Source: Chitinophaga agri
GTDB taxonomy: Bacteria; Bacteroidota; Bacteroidia; Chitinophagales; Chitinophagaceae
Direction of reading: 5' to 3'
Assembly: GCF_010093065.1 (NCBI RefSeq)
Contig: NZ_CP048113.1
Span: 4,464,001-4,528,000, forward strand
Length of the DNA stretch: 64,000 nucleotides
Below the pieces are notes generated by a model. It saw nothing but the letters and a program-made list of their open reading frames with translations. It was not told the origin of the DNA and made no database searches. This document shows, piece after piece, positions 35,743 through 43,738 of this stretch. A program made the translations under genes and the position numbers. Position 1 is the stretch's first letter, and every line of letters begins with the position of its first letter.

Positions 35743-35779
35743 TTTCGCGCCATAAGAATGCAAACTGCAAACGTACACT

Positions 35780-36871
35780 ATGAATAGTCTCTTAGACCAG
35801 GTTATACTTGGCAACCCTATCCAGAATTATTTTATACTGGCAATTATATTGCTGTTCGTCTCTATGATCAAGCGCTACCTCTCCAGAGGACTGGCGACCT
35901 TGCTATACAGAGAGGTAAGACGCTGGGCCCCTGAGATCGGGGAACATGAATTTTCTCATCTGCTGCTGGTACCACTGGAATACTTCTTCCTGCTGATCAC
36001 CTTCATGCTGACGGTAGACCACCTGAACTTCCCGCCTGAGCTGGATGTACAGGTGTACAACGGCTTCACCGTGAAGTCGGTACTGCATACGATCATGGAA
36101 CTGGCACTAACGGTATCCATTATATGGATCGTACTCCGTGTGATTGACTTCGTATCACTGATGATCAGCAAAAGCGCAGATCGTTCTCATGATGTTACAG
36201 ATAATCAGTTCATCGTCTTTTTCCGCGATTTCTTTAAAGCCATTGTCTTCATCTTTGGCGCCATTGCCTTCATACGCATCTTGTTTGGTGCAGTCCTGGT
36301 GAACAAGATCATTGCGGGTCTCGGTATCGGTGCGGCGGCCCTCGCACTCGCTGCCAAAGAGAGCATTGAGAACCTGATCTGTTCATTCATTATCTTCTTT
36401 GACAAGCCTTTCCGTGTAGGTGATGCCGTAAAGGTCGATGCCTTTCAGGGTACGGTAGAGAAAATCGGCCTGCGTAGCACACGTGTACGCACACTGGAAA
36501 AAACTTTTGTGACCGTACCTAATAAAAAGATGGTAGACAGTGTACTCGATAATCTTTCGCTGCGTACCCACCAACGTGCGGTGATGCGCCTGGAAATATC
36601 GGGAGATACACCAGCAGACAGCATTATGAAAGTACTGGAAGATATCAGGCAGGTACTGATATCCAACGAGAAAGTGCAGGAAGGCTTTGTTTTGAACCTG
36701 AACGAATTTACCAAAGACACCTACGTGATCCAGCTGATCTACCTGACACAGGTCATTGAAGGGGTACAATATAACAGCCTTCGTAATCAGATCAACCTGG
36801 CTATTATTGGGATACTTGACAGGAGAGGTGTCAAGTTATCCAGCACGAAGGTGGAAATACACGAGAAATAA
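35780..36871 (+). CDS. Small-conductance mechanosensitive channel (MscS family)
   Basis: 363 residues. Four N-terminal helices precede the pore-lining helix with GLGIGAAALALAAKE, typical of MscS TM3. It is followed by the beta domain (FRVGDAVKVDAFQGTVEKIG) and a C-terminal alpha/beta domain. It releases osmolytes on hypo-osmotic shock. It is probably co-transcribed with the amidohydrolase gene and ends before a strong bidirectional terminator. Confidence 0.93.
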   Translation: MNSLLDQVILGNPIQNYFILAIILLFVSMIKRYLSRGLATLLYREVRRWAPEIGEHEFSHLLLVPLEYFFLLITFMLTVDHLNFPPELDVQVYNGFTVKSVLHTIMELALTVSIIWIVLRVIDFVSLMISKSADRSHDVTDNQFIVFFRDFFKAIVFIFGAIAFIRILFGAVLVNKIIAGLGIGAAALALAAKESIENLICSFIIFFDKPFRVGDAVKVDAFQGTVEKIGLRSTRVRTLEKTFVTVPNKKMVDSVLDNLSLRTHQRAVMRLEISGDTPADSIMKVLEDIRQVLISNEKVQEGFVLNLNEFTKDTYVIQLIYLTQVIEGVQYNSLRNQINLAIIGILDRRGVKLSSTKVEIHEK

Positions 36872-36882
36872 TATTACCACAT

Positions 36883-36921
36883 AAAAAAGTCCCCGGCAAA
36901 CAGTTTGCCGGGGACTTTTTT
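36883..36921. terminator. Bidirectional intrinsic terminator
   Basis: A perfect 18-bp stem with CAG loop; the arms carry A6 and T6-7 ends. It separates the convergent MscS gene (plus) and thioredoxin-fold gene (minus). Confidence 0.9.
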
Positions 36922-36937
36922 TATCTCAGAGACCTGA

Positions 36938-37456
36938 TCAGTCTTTATCTTTTCTGTTGGCTTTCAGGAGGATCTTCGCCATGTCACTTTCCAGTGATTC
37001 GGTGACATCACCGCTGATACGCCCGATCTCTTTTCCTTCACGGAACAGGATGAAAGTAGGCAGCTGCTTTACTTTATAATCCTGTGGTGAGCCACTGTTC
37101 ATTTTCTCATCGACACCGTATGTCACCACCTGTTCATCAGGGCTACCGCCCACGATCATGATCTTATATAATTTAGGTAACAGTGCCTGGCTACTCTGGT
37201 CCCAGGTACCTGCTACCGCCACAATGTTCAGTTTCTCGCGATTGGCCTTGATGTAGTTCACCATGTTATCATTAGGCTGATAACCATTTACACCGGTATA
37301 GAACCAGGCAAATGCTGAATCATTCATCAGGGTCTGCATGTCTATCTTTCCTTTCAATACTTTTTTACCGTTGGATGCTCTGCTTGCTGTGGTTTGTGCA
37401 AATGTCAGCGTTGACAGTAACAGACTGCCAACCAGTAATAATGATTTCAATCGCAT
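36938..37456 (-). CDS. Exported thioredoxin-fold protein without CxxC
   Basis: 172 residues with signal peptide (ending TFAQ). Residues ~65-170 form a thioredoxin fold: the cis-Pro loop LPTFILF (Pro133) is intact, but the usual CxxC is replaced by TWDQSSQ (84-90). It therefore cannot be a thiol oxidoreductase and may bind partners instead. The MerR regulator lies 9 bp upstream on the same strand, so they may be co-transcribed. Confidence 0.78.
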   Translation of the reverse strand: MRLKSLLLVGSLLLSTLTFAQTTASRASNGKKVLKGKIDMQTLMNDSAFAWFYTGVNGYQPNDNMVNYIKANREKLNIVAVAGTWDQSSQALLPKLYKIMIVGGSPDEQVVTYGVDEKMNSGSPQDYKVKQLPTFILFREGKEIGRISGDVTESLESDMAKILLKANRKDKD

Positions 37457-37465
37457 AATCTATTT

Positions 37466-38086
37466 TTATAATTGTTCCTTCAGTTCTGTGAGAAAACCCC
37501 TAACCTTTAGCAAAGCTTGTACCATTTCGAAACTGCGGGCCGCCAGTTTACGGTCTTCTTTCAATTTTTGTTTAGCGCCTTCAATGGTGTACTTCCGCTC
37601 TCTTAGCAGATGATAGATAAGTTTCAGGTGCTGAATATCTTCCTGGCGGAATAGTCTGTCGCCTTTACGGTTCTTTTTAGGCTGCAAAATATCAAACTCA
37701 TTTTCCCAGTAGCGGATCAGGGAGGTGTTCACACGGAACATCGTAGCGACTTCGCTGATTGAGTAGTATTGCTTATCCAGTGGAATAGCGTCCAGCGCTT
37801 TGATAAGGTCCGGGTCATCGGCTACCTCTTTCAGAGATTTCCTGCCACGTTTCTTCTGTGGTGGTTGTATAGCCGTTACGGAGGCCCCTTTACCGACAAA
37901 CGGCACAGGCGGTAAATTGTCTGACGGCATCTGTACCTGTATCTTCACGGGTATTTCCACTGCCGGCTCCGGCCTGGGTGGAGGCGGAGGCGCCTTTACA
38001 ACAGTGATTGGTGGCTGAACGGTTTCAGGCACCTGTAGCTGTCGCTTTGGGTCCGGTGAAGAAAAAAGATCCAGTTGTTGCATCAT
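37466..38086 (-). CDS. MerR-family transcriptional regulator with long N-terminal extension
   Basis: 206 residues. The winged-helix domain (~105-175) reads YYSISEVATMFRVNTSLIRY and WENEF, followed by GDRLFRQEDIQHLKLI, a MerR signature. The first ~90 residues are Pro-rich and low complexity (PPPPPRPEP), with a basic patch KKRGRKSL. There is no metal-binding C-terminal domain; instead a short helical tail follows. Regulated genes unknown. In Bacteroidota such proteins commonly sit beside M23 peptidase genes, as here. Confidence 0.87.
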   Translation of the reverse strand: MMQQLDLFSSPDPKRQLQVPETVQPPITVVKAPPPPPRPEPAVEIPVKIQVQMPSDNLPPVPFVGKGASVTAIQPPQKKRGRKSLKEVADDPDLIKALDAIPLDKQYYSISEVATMFRVNTSLIRYWENEFDILQPKKNRKGDRLFRQEDIQHLKLIYHLLRERKYTIEGAKQKLKEDRKLAARSFEMVQALLKVRGFLTELKEQL

Positions 38087-38135
38087 AGCACCAAATTACA
38101 AAATTCTCCCCTATTGAAAATTCAGTATTAATAAG

Positions 38136-39107
38136 TTAGTCAAATGACTGGTTGCCGGAACGGGCAATCTTCAGCATACGGTCAAACTCTTCCGGAGAAA
38201 GGTCATTAAAGAAGAAGTATACCGGGTCAACTTTTTCGCCATTTTTAACCACCTCATAGTGACAGTGCGGACCGGTGGATTTACCGGTACTTCCTACCCA
38301 ACCTAACACATCGCCACGTTTTACTGCCTCACCGGTCTTTACCTTCATACGCAGCATATGCCCGTACAGGGTCTTGTAACCGTAGCCATGACTAATGGTA
38401 ACGTGGTTACCATAACCCACATCACTCTGGCTGGCATCTTCCACTACACCATCACCCGTCGCATAGATCGGCGTTCCCGCAGGAGCGGCGAAGTCCAGTC
38501 CGGAGTGATACTTTACTGTTTTGTAAATAGGATCGATACGGTAACCAAAACCGGAAGCGATACGTTTCAGGTCTTTGTTGGCTACCGGCTGAATTGCCGG
38601 GATAGAGGCCAGCATTTTCTGTTTATTCTTTACCAGGTCATCAATCTTTTCATAAGATTTTCCCTGAATGGAAATACGATGGAGCAGTTCCTGCAGCAAA
38701 GCGCCGGTGCTGGCGATGATCTCGCTGCTGGAGAAAGACTGTAACTGGGTCAGCTCTTCTTCCCTTTCCTGGCTGCCGGCACGGGTACTGTCCGGAATAG
38801 GGGAGGCTTCAAAAATTACACGATAGATCTCATTGTCACGGTTTTCCAGTTCTGCCAGTTTCGATTTCACCTCTTTCATCCGGTCATCCATGGCTTCATA
38901 CTTTTCGTTCATCACTTCCAGCTCACGACGTAACCGTTTCTCCTTTGGAGAGTCCAGGACACGATAGGATACGGACAGAAAAATAAATCCTGTTACGATA
39001 GCGGCAGATACAAATCCAAGAATACGCAGCAGTTTCACCCGCAGGGAAACGACGAGCTTCTCATATTTGAGTGTTTGTGTATTATAAAAGTATTTTACCT
39101 TCTTCAT
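38136..39107 (-). CDS. M23 family zinc metallopeptidase
   Basis: 323 residues. One membrane helix (~30-48), a coiled coil (~55-95), then a LytM/M23 domain (~185-300) with His201 and Asp205 (YHSGLDFAAP) and His281/His283 (GPHCHYEV), the complete zinc site. It is a periplasmic peptidoglycan endopeptidase or its regulator. It is divergent from alaS; a palindrome lies between the two promoters. Confidence 0.92.
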   Translation of the reverse strand: MKKVKYFYNTQTLKYEKLVVSLRVKLLRILGFVSAAIVTGFIFLSVSYRVLDSPKEKRLRRELEVMNEKYEAMDDRMKEVKSKLAELENRDNEIYRVIFEASPIPDSTRAGSQEREEELTQLQSFSSSEIIASTGALLQELLHRISIQGKSYEKIDDLVKNKQKMLASIPAIQPVANKDLKRIASGFGYRIDPIYKTVKYHSGLDFAAPAGTPIYATGDGVVEDASQSDVGYGNHVTISHGYGYKTLYGHMLRMKVKTGEAVKRGDVLGWVGSTGKSTGPHCHYEVVKNGEKVDPVYFFFNDLSPEEFDRMLKIARSGNQSFD

Positions 39108-39215
39108 GTACCGGGCTTAAGCATTTAAGCAGAACCTACATTCCCAATGGAAGTCCTTTGTTACTTTTAACAGGGTTATACAGATATGGATGAGAGGGTA
39201 TATAGACTTTTTCAA

Positions 39216-39223
39216 TATTTTTG
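39216..39223 (+). promoter_or_regulatory. -7 box for alaS
   Basis: TATTTTTG (TAnnTTTG). It begins next to a 35-bp imperfect palindrome (39221-39255) and would give a leader of about 160 nt to the ATG at 39390. Confidence 0.4.
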
Positions 39224-39255
39224 CACTCCTTCCGTAATTACGGCAGGGTGTGCAA
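39221..39255. repeat. 35-bp imperfect palindrome spanning divergent promoters
   Basis: TTGCAC at 39221 mirrors GTGCAA at 39250, and the centre CCGTAATTACGG is a perfect 12-bp palindrome; the bases between mirror each other with one bulge and few mismatches. The palindrome ends are parts of the two opposite -7 boxes. Could be an operator or a hairpin. Confidence 0.6.
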
Positions 39256-39260
39256 ACCTA
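39253..39260 (-). promoter_or_regulatory. -7 box for the M23 peptidase gene
   Basis: The minus strand reads TAGGTTTG (TAnnTTTG), 145 bp before the ATG at 39107. It points away from the alaS box. Confidence 0.4.
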
Positions 39261-39389
39261 AGGGAATTAGACTAAAAGGGCAATCTTTTGAATGTCAATT
39301 TTCTAAATACCGCTAGTTGGCGTAAAATACAAATTAACGCCATTTAGGTGACACAAAATTATAATACATACCAATTATTTCAAATACTT

Positions 39390-42005
39390 ATGACCGCTCC
39401 CGAGATTCGTCAGCAATTCCTGGACTTTTTTGTGTCCAAAGGCCACCACATCGTGCCTTCTGCTCCTATCGTAGTAAAAAACGACCCTACCCTGCTGTTC
39501 ACTAACGCAGGTATGAACCAGTTTAAAGACTACTTCCTGGGCAATAGGGCGCCGGCCTGGAAAAGAGTGGCGGATACCCAGAAATGTCTGCGCGTGAGTG
39601 GTAAACACAATGACCTGGAGGAAGTAGGTATCGACACCTACCACCATACCATGTTCGAAATGCTGGGTAACTGGAGCTTCGGCGATTACTTCAAAAAAGA
39701 AGCGATCGACTGGAGCTGGGAACTACTTACTCAAGTATACAAACTCCCTAAAGACCGCCTGTATGTCACTATTTTTGAAGGCGATGCAAGTGAAAACCTG
39801 GAAAAAGACCAGGAAGCTTTCGACTTCTGGAAACAACATGTTCCGGAAGACCGTATCCTGATGGGTAACAAAAAGGATAACTTCTGGGAAATGGGTGATA
39901 CCGGTCCCTGTGGCCCCTGCTCCGAAATTCACGTAGACTGCCGTCCTGATAGCGAAAGAGCACTGGTAGATGGTAAGACACTTGTGAATGCCGATAACCC
40001 TCAGGTGATCGAGATCTGGAACAACGTATTCATGCAGTTCAACCGCCTGAAAGACCGTACGCTGGAATCGCTCCCTGCTAAACATGTGGATACCGGTATG
40101 GGCTTCGAACGCCTGGTAAGGGTAATTCAGGGTCACAGCTCCAACTACGATACGGACGTTTTCTCCGGCACCATTGAGGCTACCGAGAAACTCACCGGCA
40201 TGAAATATGGCCGTACAGACAGCAAACAGGACGTCGCTTTCCGCGTAATCGCAGACCACATCCGCGCTATCTGCTTTGCTATCGCCGATGGTCAGCTGCC
40301 TTCCAACACAGGCGCTGGTTATGTGATCCGTCGCATCCTGCGTCGTGCGGTGAGATACTACTATTCCTTCCTGAACCAGAAAAAACCATTGCTCCAGGAG
40401 CTGGTACCGGTACTGGCACAGCAATTTGCGACCGTATTCCCGGAACTGATCCAGCAGGTTGATTTTGTACAGAAAGTAGTATTCGAAGAAGAAAACAACT
40501 TCCTCCGTACCCTGGAAAGCGGTATCCGCAGGATCGAAGATGTCATGGATGCTGCTAAAGACAAATCCGTAGACGGCAGAACCGCCTTTGAATTATATGA
40601 TACTTATGGTTTCCCATACGACCTGACCAGCCTGATCGCTTCTGAGAAAGGCTTCACTACAGACGAAGCAGGTTTCAAAGTAGCCATGCAGGAACAGAAA
40701 GACCGTTCCCGTGCAGCAACTGAACTGGATATGGGCGACTGGACCGTGCTGAATGACACTGCTGAATCTGTATTCGTAGGCTACGAACTGACAGAAGCAG
40801 AGACATCCGTGACCAAATACCGTAAGATCAAGGCAAAAGGTAAAGAACAATATCAGCTGGTATTAGCCCAGACGCCTTTCTATGCAGAAAGCGGTGGACA
40901 GGTAGGTGATACCGGTACCCTGACCTTCGGTACAGAAACCGTCAACGTGACCGATACCAAGAAGGAAAACAACCTGATCATTCACTTTGTAGACAAACTA
41001 CCGGCTAATATTTCGACTACTGCTAAAGCAGTGATCAATAAGAACAACAGGCTCAGTACCACCATGAACCACTCTGCCACTCACCTCCTGCATGCTGCCC
41101 TGCGTCAGGTACTGGGTACACACGTGGCACAGAAAGGTTCGCTGGTGAATCCTGAAGCCCTGCGTTTTGACTTTTCTCACTTCGCAAAAGTGACCGATGA
41201 AGAACTGGCGCAGATCGAAGATATCGTAAACGAAAAGATCCGCGCTAACATACCAGTCGTGATCAAAGAACTGCCTAAAGAAGAAGCACTGAAACTGGGT
41301 GCAATGGCATTGTTCGGCGAGAAGTACGGTGATGTGGTACGTGTTGTTGTCATGGACCCTGCTTACTCCGTAGAGCTTTGTGGTGGTACGCACATCGGTG
41401 CTACCGGCGAACTGGGTATTTTTAAATTCACATCTGAAAGTGCTGTAGCTGCAGGTGTACGCCGTATTGAAGCGGTAACTGGCGGCAATGCACTGGCATT
41501 TGTTAATGCACAACTGCAACAGCTGAAAGAGGTAAAAGCAGCTTTAAAGCATCCAAAGGAAATAGTGGTGGCGGTAGAAGGACTGATCAGTGAAAAAGCT
41601 TCCCTGGAGAAACGCCTGGAAGTACTGGAACTGGAAAAAGTACGTCAGCTGTCTGCTGGTCTGCAAAGCGAAGTTGAGAACGTGAATGGTATCAACTTCC
41701 TGGGCAAGATCGTTGATGTGAATAATGCGGAAGCACTGAAGCAACTGTGTTTCACGTTGAAAACACAGGTAGAGAATCATGTGTTCGTGCTGGCTGCTAA
41801 TATTGGTGGTAAAGCAAACGTGGCACTGATGATCTCTGAGAACCTGGTAGCTGAGAAAGGGCTGGAAGCACCGAAGATCATTAAAGAGAAGATCGCACCT
41901 ATTATCAAGGGTGGTGGCGGAGGACAGAAGTCTTTTGCTACTGCCGGCGGACAGGAAGCTGGTCAGCTGGATCAGGTGATCACGCAGGTGAAAGCAATGC
42001 TATAG
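39390..42005 (+). CDS. alaS: Alanyl-tRNA synthetase
   Basis: 871 residues from the ATG at 39390 (MTAPEIRQQFLDFF); a GTG 14 codons upstream is less likely. It has the class II catalytic core (HHTMFEMLGNWSFGDYF, MQFNR), the editing domain with SGGQVGDTG and the zinc-binding HSATHLLHA and CGGTHIGATG, and a C-terminal DHHA1 domain with GGGGGQKSFATAGGQ. It charges tRNA-Ala and clears Ser/Gly mischarging. A terminator follows the stop. Confidence 0.97.
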   Translation: MTAPEIRQQFLDFFVSKGHHIVPSAPIVVKNDPTLLFTNAGMNQFKDYFLGNRAPAWKRVADTQKCLRVSGKHNDLEEVGIDTYHHTMFEMLGNWSFGDYFKKEAIDWSWELLTQVYKLPKDRLYVTIFEGDASENLEKDQEAFDFWKQHVPEDRILMGNKKDNFWEMGDTGPCGPCSEIHVDCRPDSERALVDGKTLVNADNPQVIEIWNNVFMQFNRLKDRTLESLPAKHVDTGMGFERLVRVIQGHSSNYDTDVFSGTIEATEKLTGMKYGRTDSKQDVAFRVIADHIRAICFAIADGQLPSNTGAGYVIRRILRRAVRYYYSFLNQKKPLLQELVPVLAQQFATVFPELIQQVDFVQKVVFEEENNFLRTLESGIRRIEDVMDAAKDKSVDGRTAFELYDTYGFPYDLTSLIASEKGFTTDEAGFKVAMQEQKDRSRAATELDMGDWTVLNDTAESVFVGYELTEAETSVTKYRKIKAKGKEQYQLVLAQTPFYAESGGQVGDTGTLTFGTETVNVTDTKKENNLIIHFVDKLPANISTTAKAVINKNNRLSTTMNHSATHLLHAALRQVLGTHVAQKGSLVNPEALRFDFSHFAKVTDEELAQIEDIVNEKIRANIPVVIKELPKEEALKLGAMALFGEKYGDVVRVVVMDPAYSVELCGGTHIGATGELGIFKFTSESAVAAGVRRIEAVTGGNALAFVNAQLQQLKEVKAALKHPKEIVVAVEGLISEKASLEKRLEVLELEKVRQLSAGLQSEVENVNGINFLGKIVDVNNAEALKQLCFTLKTQVENHVFVLAANIGGKANVALMISENLVAEKGLEAPKIIKEKIAPIIKGGGGGQKSFATAGGQEAGQLDQVITQVKAML

Positions 42006-42024
42006 TTATATTTTAACGAATAAG

Positions 42025-42058
42025 AACGGGCTGTCCGCTACAGAGTGGACAGCCCGTT
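42025..42058 (+). terminator. Terminator of alaS
   Basis: A 12-bp stem AACGGGCTGTCC/GGACAGCCCGTT with a 10-nt loop, followed by T-run, 20 bp after the stop. Confidence 0.85.
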
Positions 42059-42060
42059 TT

Positions 42061-42312
42061 TTATTCGCTGATTTCTTTGCGTTTGTTTTCTTTATGGTTA
42101 TTTTTTCTTCTTCCTTTTTCCCAAACGACACATATACGTTCCTTACTTTCACGGATATACTATGCGATATCTTTATCCTCCCATGTCGTAAAAGCGACAA
42201 TCGTTCTTGTACATTGAACACAAAAACGTCCCCGCTCAGCAGGCGGCATGTCATCCCAGGATTGCGAACAGGGTGACGGTATTTCAATCTTAAAAACGGG
42301 TTTCTTTTGCAT
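42061..42312 (-). pseudogene. Bacteroidota cysteine-motif N-terminal domain relic, interrupted by TAG
   Basis: The ATG at 42310-42312 begins a 50-residue protein ending at TAG (42160-42162). It contains IPSPCSQSWDDMPPAERGRF then CVQCTRTIVAFTTWEDKDIA. This matches the N-terminal PC-x-W-x-x-M...GRFCxxCxxxVxDF-type domain often fused to carboxypeptidase-like or TonB-type modules in Bacteroidota. Reading past the TAG gives YIRESKERICVVWEKG in frame, matching the expected next family block (Y-I...R-x-C-G-R-F), then a basic tail to TAA (42061-42063). It is best read as a decayed gene, less likely a genuine 50-residue protein. Family recognition is from memory of such domains, not from a search. Confidence 0.55.
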
Positions 42313-42406
42313 GCTCAGGAATAGGGATTTTTTCAGCGGTAATGTTAAAGTGAGATCTGATACCCGGGTTCGCCTATTTTAACTTTTCCTTTATTTCAAG
42401 CCCCCC

Positions 42407-42414
42407 TAAATTTG
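42407..42414 (+). promoter_or_regulatory. -7 box for the PDZ gene
   Basis: TAAATTTG (TAnnTTTG), 42 bp before the ATG at 42456. Confidence 0.4.
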
Positions 42415-42455
42415 TCACTGTTAATATGATATTTACTATAAAAAAGGAACAGATT

Positions 42456-43481
42456 ATGAATAAGCTATTCCAAACCCTTACACTGGCGGGTATTACCTGC
42501 TTTGCTTTCAGCTCCGCCACTATCGCCCAGGACAAAAGCAGTGATAAACTGGGAGAGTATGACGAGATTATCATCAAGCGGAACAGTAATAAGGACGGAA
42601 AGGTGACCATTGAGATCAAGGATGGAAATGTGTTAGTGGATGGAGAAAAAATGGAGGCTTATAAAGACGGTGATATCTCTGTGTACAGACGTCGCATCCG
42701 TCCTGTTGATGGGAATACCTTCAATTTTGCTATGCCACGTGGTGGAAGTGGCATACAGTTTTTCAATGATGACGACGAGGACAATGACAATGGTGCGATG
42801 AGAATTGTGCCTGGCAGAGCGGTATTAGGGGTGATCACGGAAAAGAAGGAAGCAGCCGGTGTGACGGTGAGAGAAGTGGCAAAGGGATCGCCTGCTGAAA
42901 AAGCCGGCATCCAGATAGGGGACGTCATCACAAAAGTGGATGCAGATAATATTGCTGAGCCCAAGGAATTGTTTGAGAAGATAGGCGCACATGATCCGGG
43001 TGATAAGGTAACGATTACTTACCTGCGTGGTAAAAGGGAAAATACTGCTGTTATTGCCCTGGATGAGAGAAAATTAGGAGAGGGCACGCTGGAGCTATTC
43101 CCCCGCGGAAGAGATTTCCGGCGCGGACCAAGAGGCAACTTCAATTTTGGTGAGGAGTCTCCCCGCTTTAAACCTGATTTTTTCGGTACGCCGGAAAGTA
43201 ATGATGTGAAACTAGGACTTTCCGTACAGGATACGGAAGATGGTAAGGGTGCGCTGGTACTGAGTGTAGCACGGGGATCTGCAGCAGAGAAAGCTGGTTT
43301 CAAAGCCATGGACATCATCACGGATATCGCTGGTAGCGAAGTAAATTCTACCCGTGATGTAGCCAATGCCTACCGTAGTAACAAAGAGAAAGGTGCATTC
43401 TCTGTTAAAGTGAAAAGAGTGGGCCAGGAGAAGACACTGGAGGTAAAAGTGCCTAAGAAACTGAACAAGGTAGATCTCTAG
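42456..43481 (+). CDS. Exported protein with two PDZ domains
   Basis: 341 residues from the ATG at 42456 (MNKLFQTLTLAGITCFAFSS), which gives a clean signal peptide ending TIAQ; the ATG at 42426 adds ten charged residues before it. Two PDZ domains lie at ~130-210 (PGRAVLGVI, GSPAEKAGIQIGDVITKVD) and ~255-335 (GSAAEKAGFKAMDIITDI), separated by an acidic/arginine-rich linker. No protease domain is present, so it is probably a periplasmic scaffold or substrate-binding module. Confidence 0.85.
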   Translation: MNKLFQTLTLAGITCFAFSSATIAQDKSSDKLGEYDEIIIKRNSNKDGKVTIEIKDGNVLVDGEKMEAYKDGDISVYRRRIRPVDGNTFNFAMPRGGSGIQFFNDDDEDNDNGAMRIVPGRAVLGVITEKKEAAGVTVREVAKGSPAEKAGIQIGDVITKVDADNIAEPKELFEKIGAHDPGDKVTITYLRGKRENTAVIALDERKLGEGTLELFPRGRDFRRGPRGNFNFGEESPRFKPDFFGTPESNDVKLGLSVQDTEDGKGALVLSVARGSAAEKAGFKAMDIITDIAGSEVNSTRDVANAYRSNKEKGAFSVKVKRVGQEKTLEVKVPKKLNKVDL

Positions 43482-43498
43482 GGATCGGCTGATTTATA

Positions 43499-43541
43499 AA
43501 AAGGAAAGGGAGCTTCAGTCATGAAGGCTCCCTTTCCTTTT
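43499..43541. terminator. Terminator of the PDZ gene
   Basis: A 15-bp stem AAAAGGAAAGGGAGC and complement with an inner TTCA/TGAA extension; T-rich on the exit. It lies 17 bp after the stop. Confidence 0.8.
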
Positions 43542-43583
43542 ATGTAAAAGTGATGTTGCTGATACTATTTTATACGCTCATAG

Positions 43584-43638
43584 TCGCTTGTATAGCGCTT
43601 GTTCGTCGCTATGCCGTCGCTTGTTCTACCCTTGTTCG
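43584..43638. repeat. 11-bp tandem repeat, second site, related to 21037
   Basis: Units of 11 bp at 43584, 43595, 43606, 43617 and 43628 read TCGCTTGTATA, GCGCTTGTTCG, TCGCTATGCCG, TCGCTTGTTCT and ACCCTTGTTCG. Consensus TCGCTTGTTCG, the same as the outer units of the array at 21037 apart from A/T at one position. It sits between the PDZ terminator and the convergent aldehyde dehydrogenase stop. Confidence 0.65.
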
Positions 43639-43738
43639 AAGCGTGTTCCGCTCCTTTAAAAACACAATAAAATCATTATCAATCAATTAGGCTTCTCAAT
43701 GGCATGATATTATGACACAATACCATGTGAATATAATA

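Noticed and set aside
39723..40424. 233-codon ORF on the minus strand inside alaS
   Set aside because: Fully antisense to a conserved synthetase; the peptide is rich in His/Val/Cys with no domain, a common shadow of high-identity coding DNA.
42160..42162. TAG as a recoded sense codon
   Set aside because: No pyrrolysine or suppressor system is known for this lineage from the sequence here; a simple pseudogene stop is more economical.
42006..42287. 93-codon minus ORF after alaS
   Set aside because: Runs through the alaS terminator and is out of frame with the recognisable cysteine-motif domain that starts at 42312.
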